A stretch of 64,000 bases of DNA from Hexactinellida sp. DTS-2022 (lineage: Eukaryota > Porifera > Hexactinellida). The notes beneath the pieces were generated by a model. The model saw only the letters and a program-made list of their open reading frames with translations. It was not told the DNA's origin and did not search any database. Shown here in pieces: positions 29,929-40,964 of the stretch. Every line of letters begins with the position of its first letter. The stretch's first letter is position 1. Location: contig JAPNXP010000009.1 of NCBI GenBank assembly GCA_028753945.1, forward strand, positions 1,240,001-1,304,000, read 5' to 3'. Made by a program: the position numbers and the translations under genes.

Positions 29929-30625
29929 TGCCACTTATTTTAGTTACTGTAGATTTAATTTATTATTTATTCTCCCACTTCATATTAGTCATTTGTTTAT
30001 GCTTATTTGTAGTCATTCAATTATTTCTTAATTTTTATTTTGCAAATTAAGACCGATATATGTTATTATCACTGAATTATGTATTAGACTTCTCTACTCG
30101 TCCAATTCGCTTTGCAATTATGTATTCTAATTGTGAGTACTTGTTGATAAAATATGCAATAATTGAGTAATAATAATGCTTGTCATAATTTCTACTTTTG
30201 TTACTAGCTAATTATGGCTATTTACAGTGTGTCTTATGATAAATCACAAAATTGGCAATAATGACATTATTATAAAGTTTTAAATCTTGAGCAGGAGTTT
30301 ATAATTTGGAACTGATGAAACTCTTAACATACGTTGATTCCTTCTACGTAAATCTGAATAAACAAATTACAAAATTGCTTCTGCCAAAATCGCTGTTTTA
30401 TAATTATTCGGCAAACTTCTTTGCGTATCATTATCAACGCAATAATTATACTTTTTATTGTTCAAGAATTTAGTGAAGTCATCCATTCTCTCAACCATTA
30501 CTTTATTATGCAACCATAAGAATCTCTACGCTGTTGAATAACCTTGGAAACACAATGGAAGTGGTTGGGTTTTTAAACTATTATTAGCCAACCATCGTAC
30601 CATTTGATATTTACTCTGAATTATT
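29929..30625. other. AT-rich intergenic spacer upstream of SNAPC4
   Basis: About 700 bp of AT-rich DNA. No repeat with recognisable ends, no coding frame and no RNA gene could be recognised. Confidence 0.5.
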
Positions 30626-33600
30626 ATGTCCACTTCAGAAGAATGCTCCCAACTTTCTCAAGACCTTTTCACCTCCATTGAGACTATCGAACAAGATTCA
30701 ATACTATCCAAAGAAGAAGAACAAATACCGAATGATCAGAATAACCTGGTTGTCTCTGACAATGTGAATTCTTCATTTATTGATCCTGTCTCCTCGATTG
30801 AGATTGTTACCACCCAACAATCCGACACACTCAACTCAACCGTTTCCTTCCAGGACTCCAACTTGCATAATAATAGCCATGCCTCATTGGACACCACCCC
30901 CGATGCCCACACCATCGACCTACCCCCCTCTTCTCCCGATGCTCTCTCACAAGACAGCCAAAACTTAGAGGAGAACGGAAGAGACATTGAGGTACTCACT
31001 ATCTACGTATATATATAGACATTTCCGTTTGTATATTATTGATTGTTTGGTAGGAGTTTCTTGATACATTCGACCCCGAGCCCAGCTCCTCTATCAACGC
31101 GCCAGATCAAGACTACAACTCCATCGACCGAGATAACTCCGAGCCCGACGACTCGTCAGATCAGGGCGACTCGGCTGAGTCTGAGATGGGCTACCATTAT
31201 ACGCCGCACACCTATGACCAACCCCCCTTCACGAAGTGAGTTGTGTATACGACCATAGTTGACACTTACAAATAATACATTGTACTTATTCAGTTACGTG
31301 CTGACTGCTCACGATCAGCTCCGCATCTGCTTGGACAAGAACCTGCAGTACCAGGCCTGGATCAAGCACCAGCTGCAGCTGATAGAGTACGTAGAAATGA
31401 AACTCCGAGAAGACCAGGAGAAGCTGCAGACCCTAGCCAAGAACGCCACCAAGGGAACGCGCGCTCAGGCTAAGAACATGATCACGCTTAGAAAGTTCTT
31501 CCCATACTTCAGGTTCGAAATTTATTTATTTATTTATTCAATGTTTAAAAATGCTGCTTAGGGACCAGAACGGGCTGCCTCCCCCCATCGACAAGTCCGC
31601 CATTAAGAACGAAGCGCACCAGTACGGACTCTACGACAAGCCCGCCTCCAAATGGACGGAGAAAGAGCGTCAGGACCTGGCCAAGGGGGTGCGCATGCAG
31701 AACCTGGAGACTTTATGTCGACCCATGATGCTGGAGCTGGAGAGCGTCACGGACGCGCGCGGCCGTGAGATCAGGCGGGAGATCGAGGCGATGAAGAGGA
31801 AACCCGACCACGAGTTAGAGTTGAACTTAGAGGGAGTCGAGTGGGATAAGTTGGCCATCGACATGACCCCTAACAGGTGTGTGTGTCTCTATTTAACCTT
31901 CTTATCTCAACGCTAATATCTTAACTACCACAGACACCCGATGGAATGCAAGTTGCAATGGATACAGATAGACCACCCCCTGGTGTCCCGCAAGAGCTGG
32001 AATAAGCAAGAGGATAAGTCTCTGCTGAAGCTGGCAAAGGAGAACAGAGAGAGAGATTGGAACACGATTGCTATGCGACTGAAGTCTAACCGAACTCCAG
32101 TGCAGTGTCTCCAGCGCTACCAGACCGCGCTCAACACGGAGCACGTGAAGCGGGAGTGGTCACACGATGACGACGAGAAGCTGAGGGTGGCGGTAGCCAA
32201 GTGCGGGGTTGGGAACTGGCAAGAGGTATGTGGCCCTCCTTTAAGTCAGGCCTGGTTCTTATAATCGTATCTCTCGATAGGTTGCTAATTTCATGGGCAA
32301 TAGCCACACGGGGGCACAGTGTCTCAATCGGTGGGACAAAACCATAAAGCCCACATTTCGGAAGGGTAAGTGGACAGAGGAGGAAGACAACCTTCTCAAG
32401 AGGGGAGTAGACATGTACGGAATTGGGAACTGGAAGAAGATAGCTTCAATCGTTACTAGTCGCACGGATGTGCAGTGTAGAGAGAGATGGGTCAACATTC
32501 TGGACCCAACTATTGATCATGGTTCGTTTTAATTAGTAATTTATTGCTCATGATATTCACATGCTCTTTAGTTTCCAAACTATACTACTGGTACTCCAAT
32601 CACAAAAGTTCATTCTATTTTTATACATGCTTAAATAAGGCGTCGTGATTATTGATTCAATGACCCTTTGCTAGTTTAACTTCCTAGTTTATGTGTGGTT
32701 ATTCTCCACAAAATCTAACCTTCGTACAAGATCAACTCTCATGTATATTTATTGTAGTGCGTACAAGATTATTCTTATGGATACGCCATATTTCTTACAA
32801 AGCCATTTGCATAAGATTCCTCAAGGAGTTTATTCCCAGTTCTATGCACGTGTACTAGCATAGTTCTATACTTAGTATATCAAGTTGGGTAATTAAATTA
32901 TATTTATGAAATCATCTTCCTTGCTGCTCAGTGATTCAGCAGAGTTCGACCCTAAGTGCGTGTCATCACCTGTACCTGTTTCTCCGTATGACAAATCGCG
33001 GCATTTGATACCACCAGACCTCAAGAATGATCTCAGCGCATCGAGAGATAATTTGTTAGATAATAGTACAGAGATTCAGTCTGCACATGATTTCTCAAAT
33101 GTTGATATAAAGTTTTTGGAAGATTTCCTTTCTTTCTCTCAGGAGTTCCGAAGGGAAACAGCTGATTTATCTCAGCATCAGGTCTCTGGGTTGGGGAAAC
33201 GCCTGTCTCACTCAGCCTCTCAGGATTTGATAAGTGGTCTCCTAAAACTGTCGAAATGGTCCCTGCCCCCTTCTGTCCTTGCGGCGTACAAGAGCATCGG
33301 CATAGAGTGCATGTTCCGGTGGCAAGCGGAGTGTCTCATGAAGCAGGACGTTCTCGTGGGTCGTAACCTGGTATACTCGGCCCCCACCAGCTCTGGGAAG
33401 ACTCTGGTAGCGGAGATGTTGATCCTGAAGAGAATCCTGGAGACCAATAAGAAAGCTCTGTACGTGCTCCCCTACGTTAGCATTGTGAGTGAGAAGGTGC
33501 TGCAGCTGCGGAAACTGCTGAAAGAGTGTGGCCTGACTGTCGGGGGGTTCATGGGGGGCTCGGCCCCCAGAGGAGGGTTCTCCAATGTGGATATTGCAGT

Positions 33601-36600
33601 GTGCACTATTGAGAAGGCGAACAGCTTGGTGAATAGACTAATCGAGGAGAAGAGTCTAGACGATTCGCTCTGCATACTCGTGGTGGATGAGATTCACATG
33701 ATCAGTGATCCGCACCGCGGGTATCTGCTAGAGCTCCTATTGACTAAAGTCAAGTACCTCACCAGCTGCGGTGACTATTCACTGCCGCACAGCTCCCTGC
33801 AAGTTGTCGGGCTGAGTGCGACTCTTCCAAACCTGGACACTCTCTCCAAATGGTTATCAGCTGAGTTCTATACAGCTGACTTCCGCCCAGTCGAACTCAA
33901 CGAGATGATACTCTGTAAGAACAAACTCTACGACACCAATCTCTCCCTCGTGCGCTCTCTCCCCGCCTCCTCAGATGTGCTGGATAACATTAAATATCTC
34001 TGCAGCGAGACTCTGCAGGCAGGACACTCGCTGTTGATATTCTGTCGCACCAAGCGCTGGTGTGAGAAAATGTGTGAGGAGATTAAGAACTTCATTAGAG
34101 ATAACCCAACTAGCTTCAGTAACTGTTTACCTGATAATGCCAGGTCCGTGAGCACGCGTCAAATGCTGGTTGAGAGCAGCAGAGAGCCAGACCCCCTGCT
34201 AATCCAGTGTCTCCCTTTCAAGGTCGGATTCCATCACGCAGGTCTCACTATCCAGGAGAGAGAAATCGTAGAAGGTGCATTCAGTAGCGGAATTCTACGA
34301 ATCCTGACAGCTACCTCAACCCTCTCCTCCGGCGTTAACCTTCCCGCCAGGAGAGTCATTATCCGCTCGCTCACACAGGTGCGCAACAGGGATGTTATAG
34401 AGCCGGTCTCGTACCGACAGATGTGCGGGCGAGCCGGCAGAACGGGGCTGGATGACTACGGAGAGTCCATCTTGGTATGCGAGCCCCACCAGCTGGAGAA
34501 AGCGCGCGCTTTGTTGAACGCAACCCTTAAGCCTGTCAACAGCTGTCTCAACACAGACAATACAGAAGTATTCCGGCACTATGCCGTTAAGCGAGCCCTG
34601 TTGGAGGTTATAACTCTCGGCGTTGTAAGAAACAGGTCCGAGGCACAAGTCTACATAAAGCATACTCTGCTGGCGACTCATTCCCAGGAATTAACCATTG
34701 AGCTCATCGTAGAAACCTGTTTTCAATTCCTCCTCGACTGTGAGTTTATCGAATACAAGCACAAACAGCCGCTAACCACAAGTGGTCTGGAGGAGGTGGC
34801 GCCCACCCAGCTGGGCTCCGCGACCCTCTCCTCCTCCCTCTCCCCGGACGAGGCACTATTCGTTATCGACGAGATAAACAGGGCCAGACAGAGCTTCGTG
34901 CTGGAGAACGATCTCCACATGGTGTACCTGGTCACGCCCATCTGTCTGCAGGACCTGTGGTCGGACGGGGAGCCCCGCTGGAAGGAGTACATGGACATGG
35001 TCGGCAAGCTGAACGCGGATATGAAGCGAGTCGCGGACCGCGTCGGTGTGAACGAGGGCTACATCACCAGGTGCATCAAGGGGAGCTGTAGGACGGATAG
35101 CGAGGGAGACCGGAAGCTGCTGGCTATACACAAGCGATTCCGCGCTGCGCTTGCTCTGAATGAGTTGGTACGCGAAGTCCCGCTGCATGAGGTTGCGCGG
35201 AAGTTTGACCTTCCAAAGGGTCAGCTCCAGAGCCTTCAGATCTCAGCTGGTACCTTTGCCGGGATGGTGACCGTCTTCTGTAAGAAACTAGGCTTTAGGA
35301 ACATTGAACTTCTTATTTCGCAGTTCCAAACGCGGCTTGAGTTTGGTATTGAGCAGGAGCTGAGTGAGTTGGTGAAGATTTCCCTTCTGAATGGGTATCG
35401 GGCACGGGCTCTCTACAATGCTGGGTTCCACAGTCTCGTTCTCATCGCAGACGCGGGAGTTGAGATAATCTCAAAAACTCTGAGAGATGCGCACCCCTTC
35501 CATCAACAGGACAAACCTGGCACAGATGACAAGAACTGGATCTCCGCACTCAGGAAGGGACTGAGTGTACGCGAGGTCGCAGCTGAGGTTATAGCTGAAG
35601 CCAAACTACTTTTGGAGGAGGACAGGGCCCTGCCCCTCCCTCCCCGCTCCCCTATTGTCCCCTCTCAGCCTATCAGCTCCGTAATTACTCCGGTCAACGA
35701 ACGGCTGAGGTCGAGTCAATCCAACAAACCTCATTTTAGGCGGGGAATAAAAAGTGATAGTATTTGTCAATCTCTGTTCTTCTCTCCTGTTGAGACGTCG
35801 CCTCCTAAGCGACTGAAGCAAGACTCACAGCTTTCTCTCGAGATACAGATCAACCCACCTCTGGAAAGTCAAGAGATTAATCCTGAAGTTAATATTCAGC
35901 AAGAAATTATTGTAAAAGAAAATGAATTTTCTTCAAGTTTGAAAACTGACTTACAATCACATAATTCATATTCCATTGGCCGAGTAGTCCCATGTTCCCT
36001 ACAGGATTCTGATGGGTTTCTGACCCGATTTGACTCTTCTCAGGATTCAGCGTTTGATTTCGGTTCGATACCACCTGATTTATCTGCTATTAAGACTGAC
36101 TTGGTTGACACTATGTCTCCAGCTGTGTCACCAATACCACATGAGAATAATACCAGTGATATTCCCAATAGCTCTGCATTAACTCCCGCACAGACTTCTG
36201 AAGACGAATTTGTTCTCTTCTACTCTCCAACTCAAACTCCGATCTTAACTCCTCCTCCCTTGTATGTTACTTCTCCAGCCAAACAAGTTAAACCAACAAA
36301 CTCTCTTTCTATCTCGAATGAACTTCTTCATCAGTCTATATTTGAGAACACGACTTTGTCTTGTGAGAAAAAGTTCAGTCTAGTTCAAGGCATATCTATT
36401 CTAGATTCCACCCTACCTACTACAGCGGAGGAATGGAATGCTGATAGAATGCAAGAATCTTTGAAGACAACTTTCGCACAAGTCAAAATGCCCGAGAGCT
36501 TAAGCCTTGCATCAATTACTCAAACAGACGTATACCCAAACTCTGACAATTTTCGAAAACTCGAAGAGAAATGTTCCACTTCACCTTTCTTTAGTTTTGC

Positions 36601-39600
36601 TTTATCAATCAAAGCCTCAAATTTATTCTCAACAAAGATAGCATCATCTCCAGTACCTCCGGACTTGCTGCAAGGAATAGCATTATTCTTTGGAGAGGAA
36701 CAAGTATTCTATTTGGAACACTCTCCTCCGATTCCCCTCGTGGAGTCCGCCTCTCTCCACGAGTTCCTATCAGTCCTGTCTCTGCGCGAGCCTCCCAGCT
36801 GTCTGGTTGCCTGGGACATTAAATCCAAACTGGTTTCCCTCCTCAAGTGCAATGTTACAATCCGTGCGTTGCTCGCGGACCCACAGCTCGCGGTCTGGCT
36901 GCACAATCCTGAGTCTGACCCCCTCCCTCTGTCCCAGCAACTAACAAACGTTCGTTATTTCCCTCGCGGCCCCGGCTCTTGGCTGGATAGACTGGAACAT
37001 GGCACTCAAGCGCATCGAGCTTGCGCGCAGGCAATAGCCTCCCTGCTGCTCATGAGGGAGCTGGAAGCGAGACTCAGGCGAGACGGAGTCTTCCAAGTGT
37101 TCCTGTTTAACGAAATGCCGGCTATTTCCAACTTCGCTGTTCTTGAGGTTAACGGGATAGGGGTGGATTCGGCTCTGCTGGACCAGAATTCGCGTCAGAT
37201 CGAGCTAGAACTTAAGACCATCTCGCAGAAGGCTCAGCTCCTCGCTAGCGACAACTTCGATCTGTCGCGGGAGTCCGAGGTAGCGCGGGTTCTATTCTCG
37301 GATCTGCAGCTGCCGGTCCCCGCCCCGCAGAGACGGGACTGCAAGTTAAAGTTCAGTCCTCGTAGGAGCAAGCGCCCCAGCACCTCCCGCGAAGTGCTGC
37401 TGGACCTGAGAGAGATGCATCCGATCGTGGACCTGATAATGGCTCACAGGAGAGAGGAGTATGCTCTCAGCAGGTGCCTGTATCCGCTCAAGAAGGCGAT
37501 TGTCCATCGCACTGGCAGGGTCTATCCCAAGAGTAGCTTCCACACCGTGACAGGGCGAGTGCTCCTGGAGAACCCAGACCTCCAACACACCCCCAGAGAC
37601 TTCGAACTACCGGAATCTGTCTCCTCTAATAAAACCACTCACAGTATGAGGAGCACTTTCAAGGCCAGCCCGGGGAATGTTCTTATATCAGCTGACTACT
37701 CACAGCTGGAATTGCGGATTTTGACACATCTGTGTAGCGACCCTAACCTGATGGAAATATTCTCTTCGCCGGGAGATATTTTCAAACTTATCGCCTCGAG
37801 TTTCTACAAAGTCCCAGCTTTGACTGTGACAGACACTCAGAGAAACAACGCCAAACAGATCTGCTATGGGATCCTGTATGGAATGGGGTCTGAAAGCTTA
37901 GCTAAAAAAATGGGCATTTCACTCGTTGAGGCCACCCAGCTTATTTCTAGCTTCAAGGATCGCTTCAAAGAAATCGATGTGTTTATGGACGGACTTATAA
38001 TCAGCAGTAGAGAGACTGGGTATGTGCGCTCTCTCTTGGGCAGGCGGAGGTACATTAAGAATATAAGCAGCAAATACTCGTACGAGTCTAGCGAGGCGAA
38101 GAGAAAAGCAATAAACACAACTATCCAGTCTTCCGCTTCGGATTTGGTTAAACTTGGACTCAACAGATTGTTCCGAGAGCTGCACCGACAGGATATCCGT
38201 GTGACTTCCTCTCCTGTCGGGGCGAGCGGGGAAGAGGTGCTGTTTTGTAATTTCCTCCATGACGAGTTAATTTTCGAAGTTTCAGAGCATTTTAAGCATC
38301 AAGCTTAATCTGCCCCTCCCTGTAGTCGTTAAGTCGGGAACATCATGGGGAAAACTAGTTCCTCTTGATGTATAATGATGTGCTATGAGTTAGTCTAGAT
38401 TTGTATTAATTCCTTCTGTACTCTGTGATATTAAATGTTAAATGCAGCCCCTGGGGCACTGCAAGAATGCTATGTTATTTGTGAGAATGTACAAACTCTG
38501 TTATCTCAATTTCAATCGTGTAATACAGTGAACTTAACTTGTTATAACGAAGTTATATCCTAGTAAACTCTTGGTTTACTTTGATATAAGCGGAGTAAAG
38601 CTATTGGTCTATATTTACTTCGTTATAACGGGAGTTGACTGTAGTTTGATTTTAATCAAATAGCTTTCCCAATTCACTTAGGTTAATTAGGCTTAAATTT
38701 CCTGTATTTATATCTAAGGTAATGCGTATAGTGTATGTGCATTCTGATAGGAAAGTGGACACGAGAGGAAGATGAAATCCTGTTGCGGTTCGTGGCTAAG
38801 TTCGGGCCTGGGAAATGGTCCCAGCTGGCCTCAGTGATGGGCTCGCGCACAGACAACATGGTGATGCGGAGGTGGGAGAAACTGAACAAGCCGGGTGTGG
38901 TGGCCAAGTACCGACTGCTGCGACTGAAAGCCAAGTTCGCGAGAGGAGCTGACAGCAAGGTCAAGCCCACCCTGGAGCCTGAGGACCTCGATGTCAGCAT
39001 CCTCCCGGAAAAAGCCAGGGAGAAGGTCAGACGGATTAAGCGATCAGCTGGTTGGTAATAAACCAATATACGTGTTAATAACGGACGCAAAGGGACTAGC
39101 CAAACTGCCGTTATGTACAGGTGCCCGTTATACGCTATGTCGTTATGTATAGGTCCCATTGATTTGTTATCGTAAAATAATGTGGGAAGCTTTTTAATCC
39201 CGTTATAGACAGGTTCTACTGTACATAGATAACATAATTATTGCGATTTAAGAATACTTTCTCAGGTAAGATCCGGAGACATAGCTCGAGGACCGCTTAC
39301 GACTGTCCCTATGAGAAAGACAGACCTTATGCCAAGCCGATCCGCCCCACGAAGAAGTACGCTACTCTCGGCCGACCCAAGGGGTCCAAGTCCCGCCTAA
39401 TCTTCCGAGAGAGCGACACGGACGTTCTGGGATCGGACATCTCGATTCTCGAAGGGGAGGTGGTACAGTTTACAGACGGTACTACTCCTTTAGTTTCCCA
39501 TACAATCTCTATACTGTATACCAACTTGTAGGCAAGGTTCCGATAAAGAAGTCGAAGTTCCGCCGGAAGCGCCGGAACCCCAGCTGCGATACGGACTCCA

Positions 39601-40585
39601 GCGACGCGGGGGAGGGCCGGGATCGCTCCAAACCGACCAAGAAGCGACAGAAGCGACAGGAGGGAGCTGCGTTAGTGGACGGCAGCGACGCAGACGTCTC
39701 TTGCTCGGACGAAGAAGCGCCGTACAAGCGGGGCGGACTGTCCGGGGCCTCCTTCCTGAGCTTCCTGCCTTTCAGAGGGGAGGCCCTGGAGCTGTTCGGA
39801 CAGAGCTTTCCCCGCTGGGACTTCCAGGCCAGGCCCCAGTTCCCAGTCATTCCCCACAAGCCTAAAGGTACCAGTATATACCCACGCACCCTAGCAGGTC
39901 AACTCAACCTCTATTTATAGGCAAACAGCGCGGCAGGCCCCGAGAGACCTTCTGGGACAAGACCTTCCCCTCCTTCCAAGAGAGTCAGATTAACAAGAAG
40001 ACCGACGACCCTACACTGGAGGCAGAAATGGCGCAGTTCCTGTCTTCCCACTCCGCTAATCCTATAATGAGTCCCCCTGCTGCCCCCCTGTCCTCCGTCT
40101 ACAGTCGCTCGCTCCCCTCTCTCCAGTCCACCTCCCCCACTGAGCCCCCCACCCCCACCTCGCCCACACTCGCGCCGAACATGGCCAGGCTCTCTCTCCT
40201 CGCCAAACGAGCTCTAGACATGGGTGTCATCAAAGGTACCCTATTATTGTTAAATCTGTTTATGACATGATGTTAATTGCATTCATTATCTCTAGAGAAC
40301 CCATACGATACCACTGGCATGAAGTCTCCAATTGACTCAACCCCCGAACCCTTCCTGTCCCCGCCCCGCAAGGAGAGCCTCGCTCAGCTGCAACAGATGA
40401 ACCTCACAGAGGAAGAGCTGCGCGCCCTACGGACGGGGGACAACCCTCACGCCATGGCTTCTGTCATCGCGAGACGCAAGTCTGTCCCCAAAAAGCTAAC
40501 CAACAGACCCAGGGCGAAGAGGAACCTCAAGAGATCCAACCCCAGAGTCGCTAATAGGAACAGAGCCAAGCGAGCTAAGATTTGA
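30626..40585 (+). CDS. SNAPC4: snRNA-activating complex subunit 4 (SNAP190), 11 exons (1022 aa)
   Basis: Exons: 30626-30991, 31054-31235, 31294-31512, 31562-31876, 31934-32225, 32281-32521, 38751-39050, 39266-39478, 39532-39867, 39921-40235, 40296-40585; all junctions are GT-AG and keep frame. The N-terminus is acidic. A conserved helical region (exons 3-4) precedes tandem Myb repeats (exons 5-7: SWNKQEDKSLL, EWSHDDDEKLR, GKWTEEEDNLL, GKWTREEDEILL, with SNRTPVQCLQRYQ). The C-terminal half is basic and Ser/Pro-rich, with KKSKFRRKRR-type nuclear signals. SNAPC4 is the DNA-binding subunit of SNAPc on the proximal element of snRNA promoters. The fourth Myb repeat starts exactly at the exon 6/7 join (codon split G|GA), which proves that the 6.2 kb intron and its guest gene are spanned by one transcript. 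Other introns are 49-62 bp, except intron 7, which is 215 bp. Confidence 0.93.
32906..38308 (+). CDS. POLQ: DNA polymerase theta (helicase + family A polymerase), frame interrupted near C-terminus
   Basis: Intronless frame of 1800 codons. The SF2 helicase has Walker A APTSSGKT (Lys165), DEIH (Asp261-Glu262), GLSATLPN and QMCGRAGRTG (about residue 505). A disordered centre spans about 880-1220. The family A polymerase has HRTGRVYP, LISADYSQLELR (Asp1597), the O-helix region RNNAKQICYGILYGMG, TIQSSASDLVK and LHDELIFEV (Asp1786). Pol theta drives microhomology-mediated end joining. The frame ends at 38306-38308, 16 residues after the start of HDEL. The missing end is found in the +1 frame at 38298-38375 (IKLNLPLPVV, KSGTSWGKL, stop TAA 38373-38375). 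The gap equals about 11-12 residues and a frame change; the junction carries an 8-nt repeat signature. The gene lies wholly in SNAPC4 intron 6 on the same strand. Either a damaged allele or an assembly error. Confidence 0.93.
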   Translation: MKSSSLLLSDSAEFDPKCVSSPVPVSPYDKSRHLIPPDLKNDLSASRDNLLDNSTEIQSAHDFSNVDIKFLEDFLSFSQEFRRETADLSQHQVSGLGKRLSHSASQDLISGLLKLSKWSLPPSVLAAYKSIGIECMFRWQAECLMKQDVLVGRNLVYSAPTSSGKTLVAEMLILKRILETNKKALYVLPYVSIVSEKVLQLRKLLKECGLTVGGFMGGSAPRGGFSNVDIAVCTIEKANSLVNRLIEEKSLDDSLCILVVDEIHMISDPHRGYLLELLLTKVKYLTSCGDYSLPHSSLQVVGLSATLPNLDTLSKWLSAEFYTADFRPVELNEMILCKNKLYDTNLSLVRSLPASSDVLDNIKYLCSETLQAGHSLLIFCRTKRWCEKMCEEIKNFIRDNPTSFSNCLPDNARSVSTRQMLVESSREPDPLLIQCLPFKVGFHHAGLTIQEREIVEGAFSSGILRILTATSTLSSGVNLPARRVIIRSLTQVRNRDVIEPVSYRQMCGRAGRTGLDDYGESILVCEPHQLEKARALLNATLKPVNSCLNTDNTEVFRHYAVKRALLEVITLGVVRNRSEAQVYIKHTLLATHSQELTIELIVETCFQFLLDCEFIEYKHKQPLTTSGLEEVAPTQLGSATLSSSLSPDEALFVIDEINRARQSFVLENDLHMVYLVTPICLQDLWSDGEPRWKEYMDMVGKLNADMKRVADRVGVNEGYITRCIKGSCRTDSEGDRKLLAIHKRFRAALALNELVREVPLHEVARKFDLPKGQLQSLQISAGTFAGMVTVFCKKLGFRNIELLISQFQTRLEFGIEQELSELVKISLLNGYRARALYNAGFHSLVLIADAGVEIISKTLRDAHPFHQQDKPGTDDKNWISALRKGLSVREVAAEVIAEAKLLLEEDRALPLPPRSPIVPSQPISSVITPVNERLRSSQSNKPHFRRGIKSDSICQSLFFSPVETSPPKRLKQDSQLSLEIQINPPLESQEINPEVNIQQEIIVKENEFSSSLKTDLQSHNSYSIGRVVPCSLQDSDGFLTRFDSSQDSAFDFGSIPPDLSAIKTDLVDTMSPAVSPIPHENNTSDIPNSSALTPAQTSEDEFVLFYSPTQTPILTPPPLYVTSPAKQVKPTNSLSISNELLHQSIFENTTLSCEKKFSLVQGISILDSTLPTTAEEWNADRMQESLKTTFAQVKMPESLSLASITQTDVYPNSDNFRKLEEKCSTSPFFSFALSIKASNLFSTKIASSPVPPDLLQGIALFFGEEQVFYLEHSPPIPLVESASLHEFLSVLSLREPPSCLVAWDIKSKLVSLLKCNVTIRALLADPQLAVWLHNPESDPLPLSQQLTNVRYFPRGPGSWLDRLEHGTQAHRACAQAIASLLLMRELEARLRRDGVFQVFLFNEMPAISNFAVLEVNGIGVDSALLDQNSRQIELELKTISQKAQLLASDNFDLSRESEVARVLFSDLQLPVPAPQRRDCKLKFSPRRSKRPSTSREVLLDLREMHPIVDLIMAHRREEYALSRCLYPLKKAIVHRTGRVYPKSSFHTVTGRVLLENPDLQHTPRDFELPESVSSNKTTHSMRSTFKASPGNVLISADYSQLELRILTHLCSDPNLMEIFSSPGDIFKLIASSFYKVPALTVTDTQRNNAKQICYGILYGMGSESLAKKMGISLVEATQLISSFKDRFKEIDVFMDGLIISSRETGYVRSLLGRRRYIKNISSKYSYESSEAKRKAINTTIQSSASDLVKLGLNRLFRELHRQDIRVTSSPVGASGEEVLFCNFLHDELIFEVSEHFKHQA
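38298..38375 (+). pseudogene. Frame-shifted C-terminal remnant of polymerase theta
   Basis: In the +1 frame relative to the main POLQ frame, the sequence codes for IKLNLPLPVVVKSG, then TSWGKLVPLDV and a stop. This is the normal last strand and end of family A polymerases of the theta type, including the Ser/Gly-x-x-Trp-Gly motif, and its length to the stop equals that of the family. No splice pair that would restore both frame and length is visible. Confidence 0.8.
38526..38641. mobile_element. TA-flanked MITE, CAGTSAACT family copy 1
   Basis: A 116-bp element with ends CAGTGAACTTAACTTGTTAT and ATAACGGGAGTTGACTG, flanked by TA on both sides. Related copies lie at 41645-42067 and 47710-47874. 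TA duplications and CAGT ends fit the Tc1/mariner-pogo superfamily. It lies in SNAPC4 intron 6, downstream of the polymerase theta gene. Confidence 0.75.
39060..39221. mobile_element. Partial TIR element in SNAPC4 intron 7
   Basis: The right end CCCGTTATAGACAGGTTCTACTG followed by TA is of the same general type as the Tc1/mariner-like MITEs of this window; internal CCGTTAT blocks repeat. A clean left end is not visible. Its presence explains why intron 7 is 215 bp while most others are near 55. Confidence 0.45.
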
Positions 40586-40964
40586 TAGCATTTTAGTTAT
40601 TATCACTAGTTTTGATTTTTACTCTAGCCTCCTTTCTTCACTTCTAGCCTAACGGACACTTGTATCTCCCCACTTTAGATTGCCTTCTTTCCACTAAGTC
40701 TACTAGTGGTACCAAGGATTAATTAAATTCGAAATTTAGGTGTTTACATTAATGTGCATGTTCTGATCATTCCTTTAGTTTTATAATATACTACAGCTTG
40801 TACCGCGTATTCTACTTGATCGTGTTTCTAATTTTATACTCCTATAACTTTCTCACTGCATTTTTATGGGATATACGTCAGTGGTGATATACAATCAGAA
40901 TATTTGAGAGACTAACACAGATCCATAGCTCCTTAGGATATTAGATTTATTTCACGCATCCACG
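40586..40964. other. Intergenic spacer between SNAPC4 and the 79-residue gene
   Basis: About 380 bp of AT-rich DNA, with a pyrimidine-rich stretch at about 40620-40700. No gene or repeat with clear ends is seen. Confidence 0.5.
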
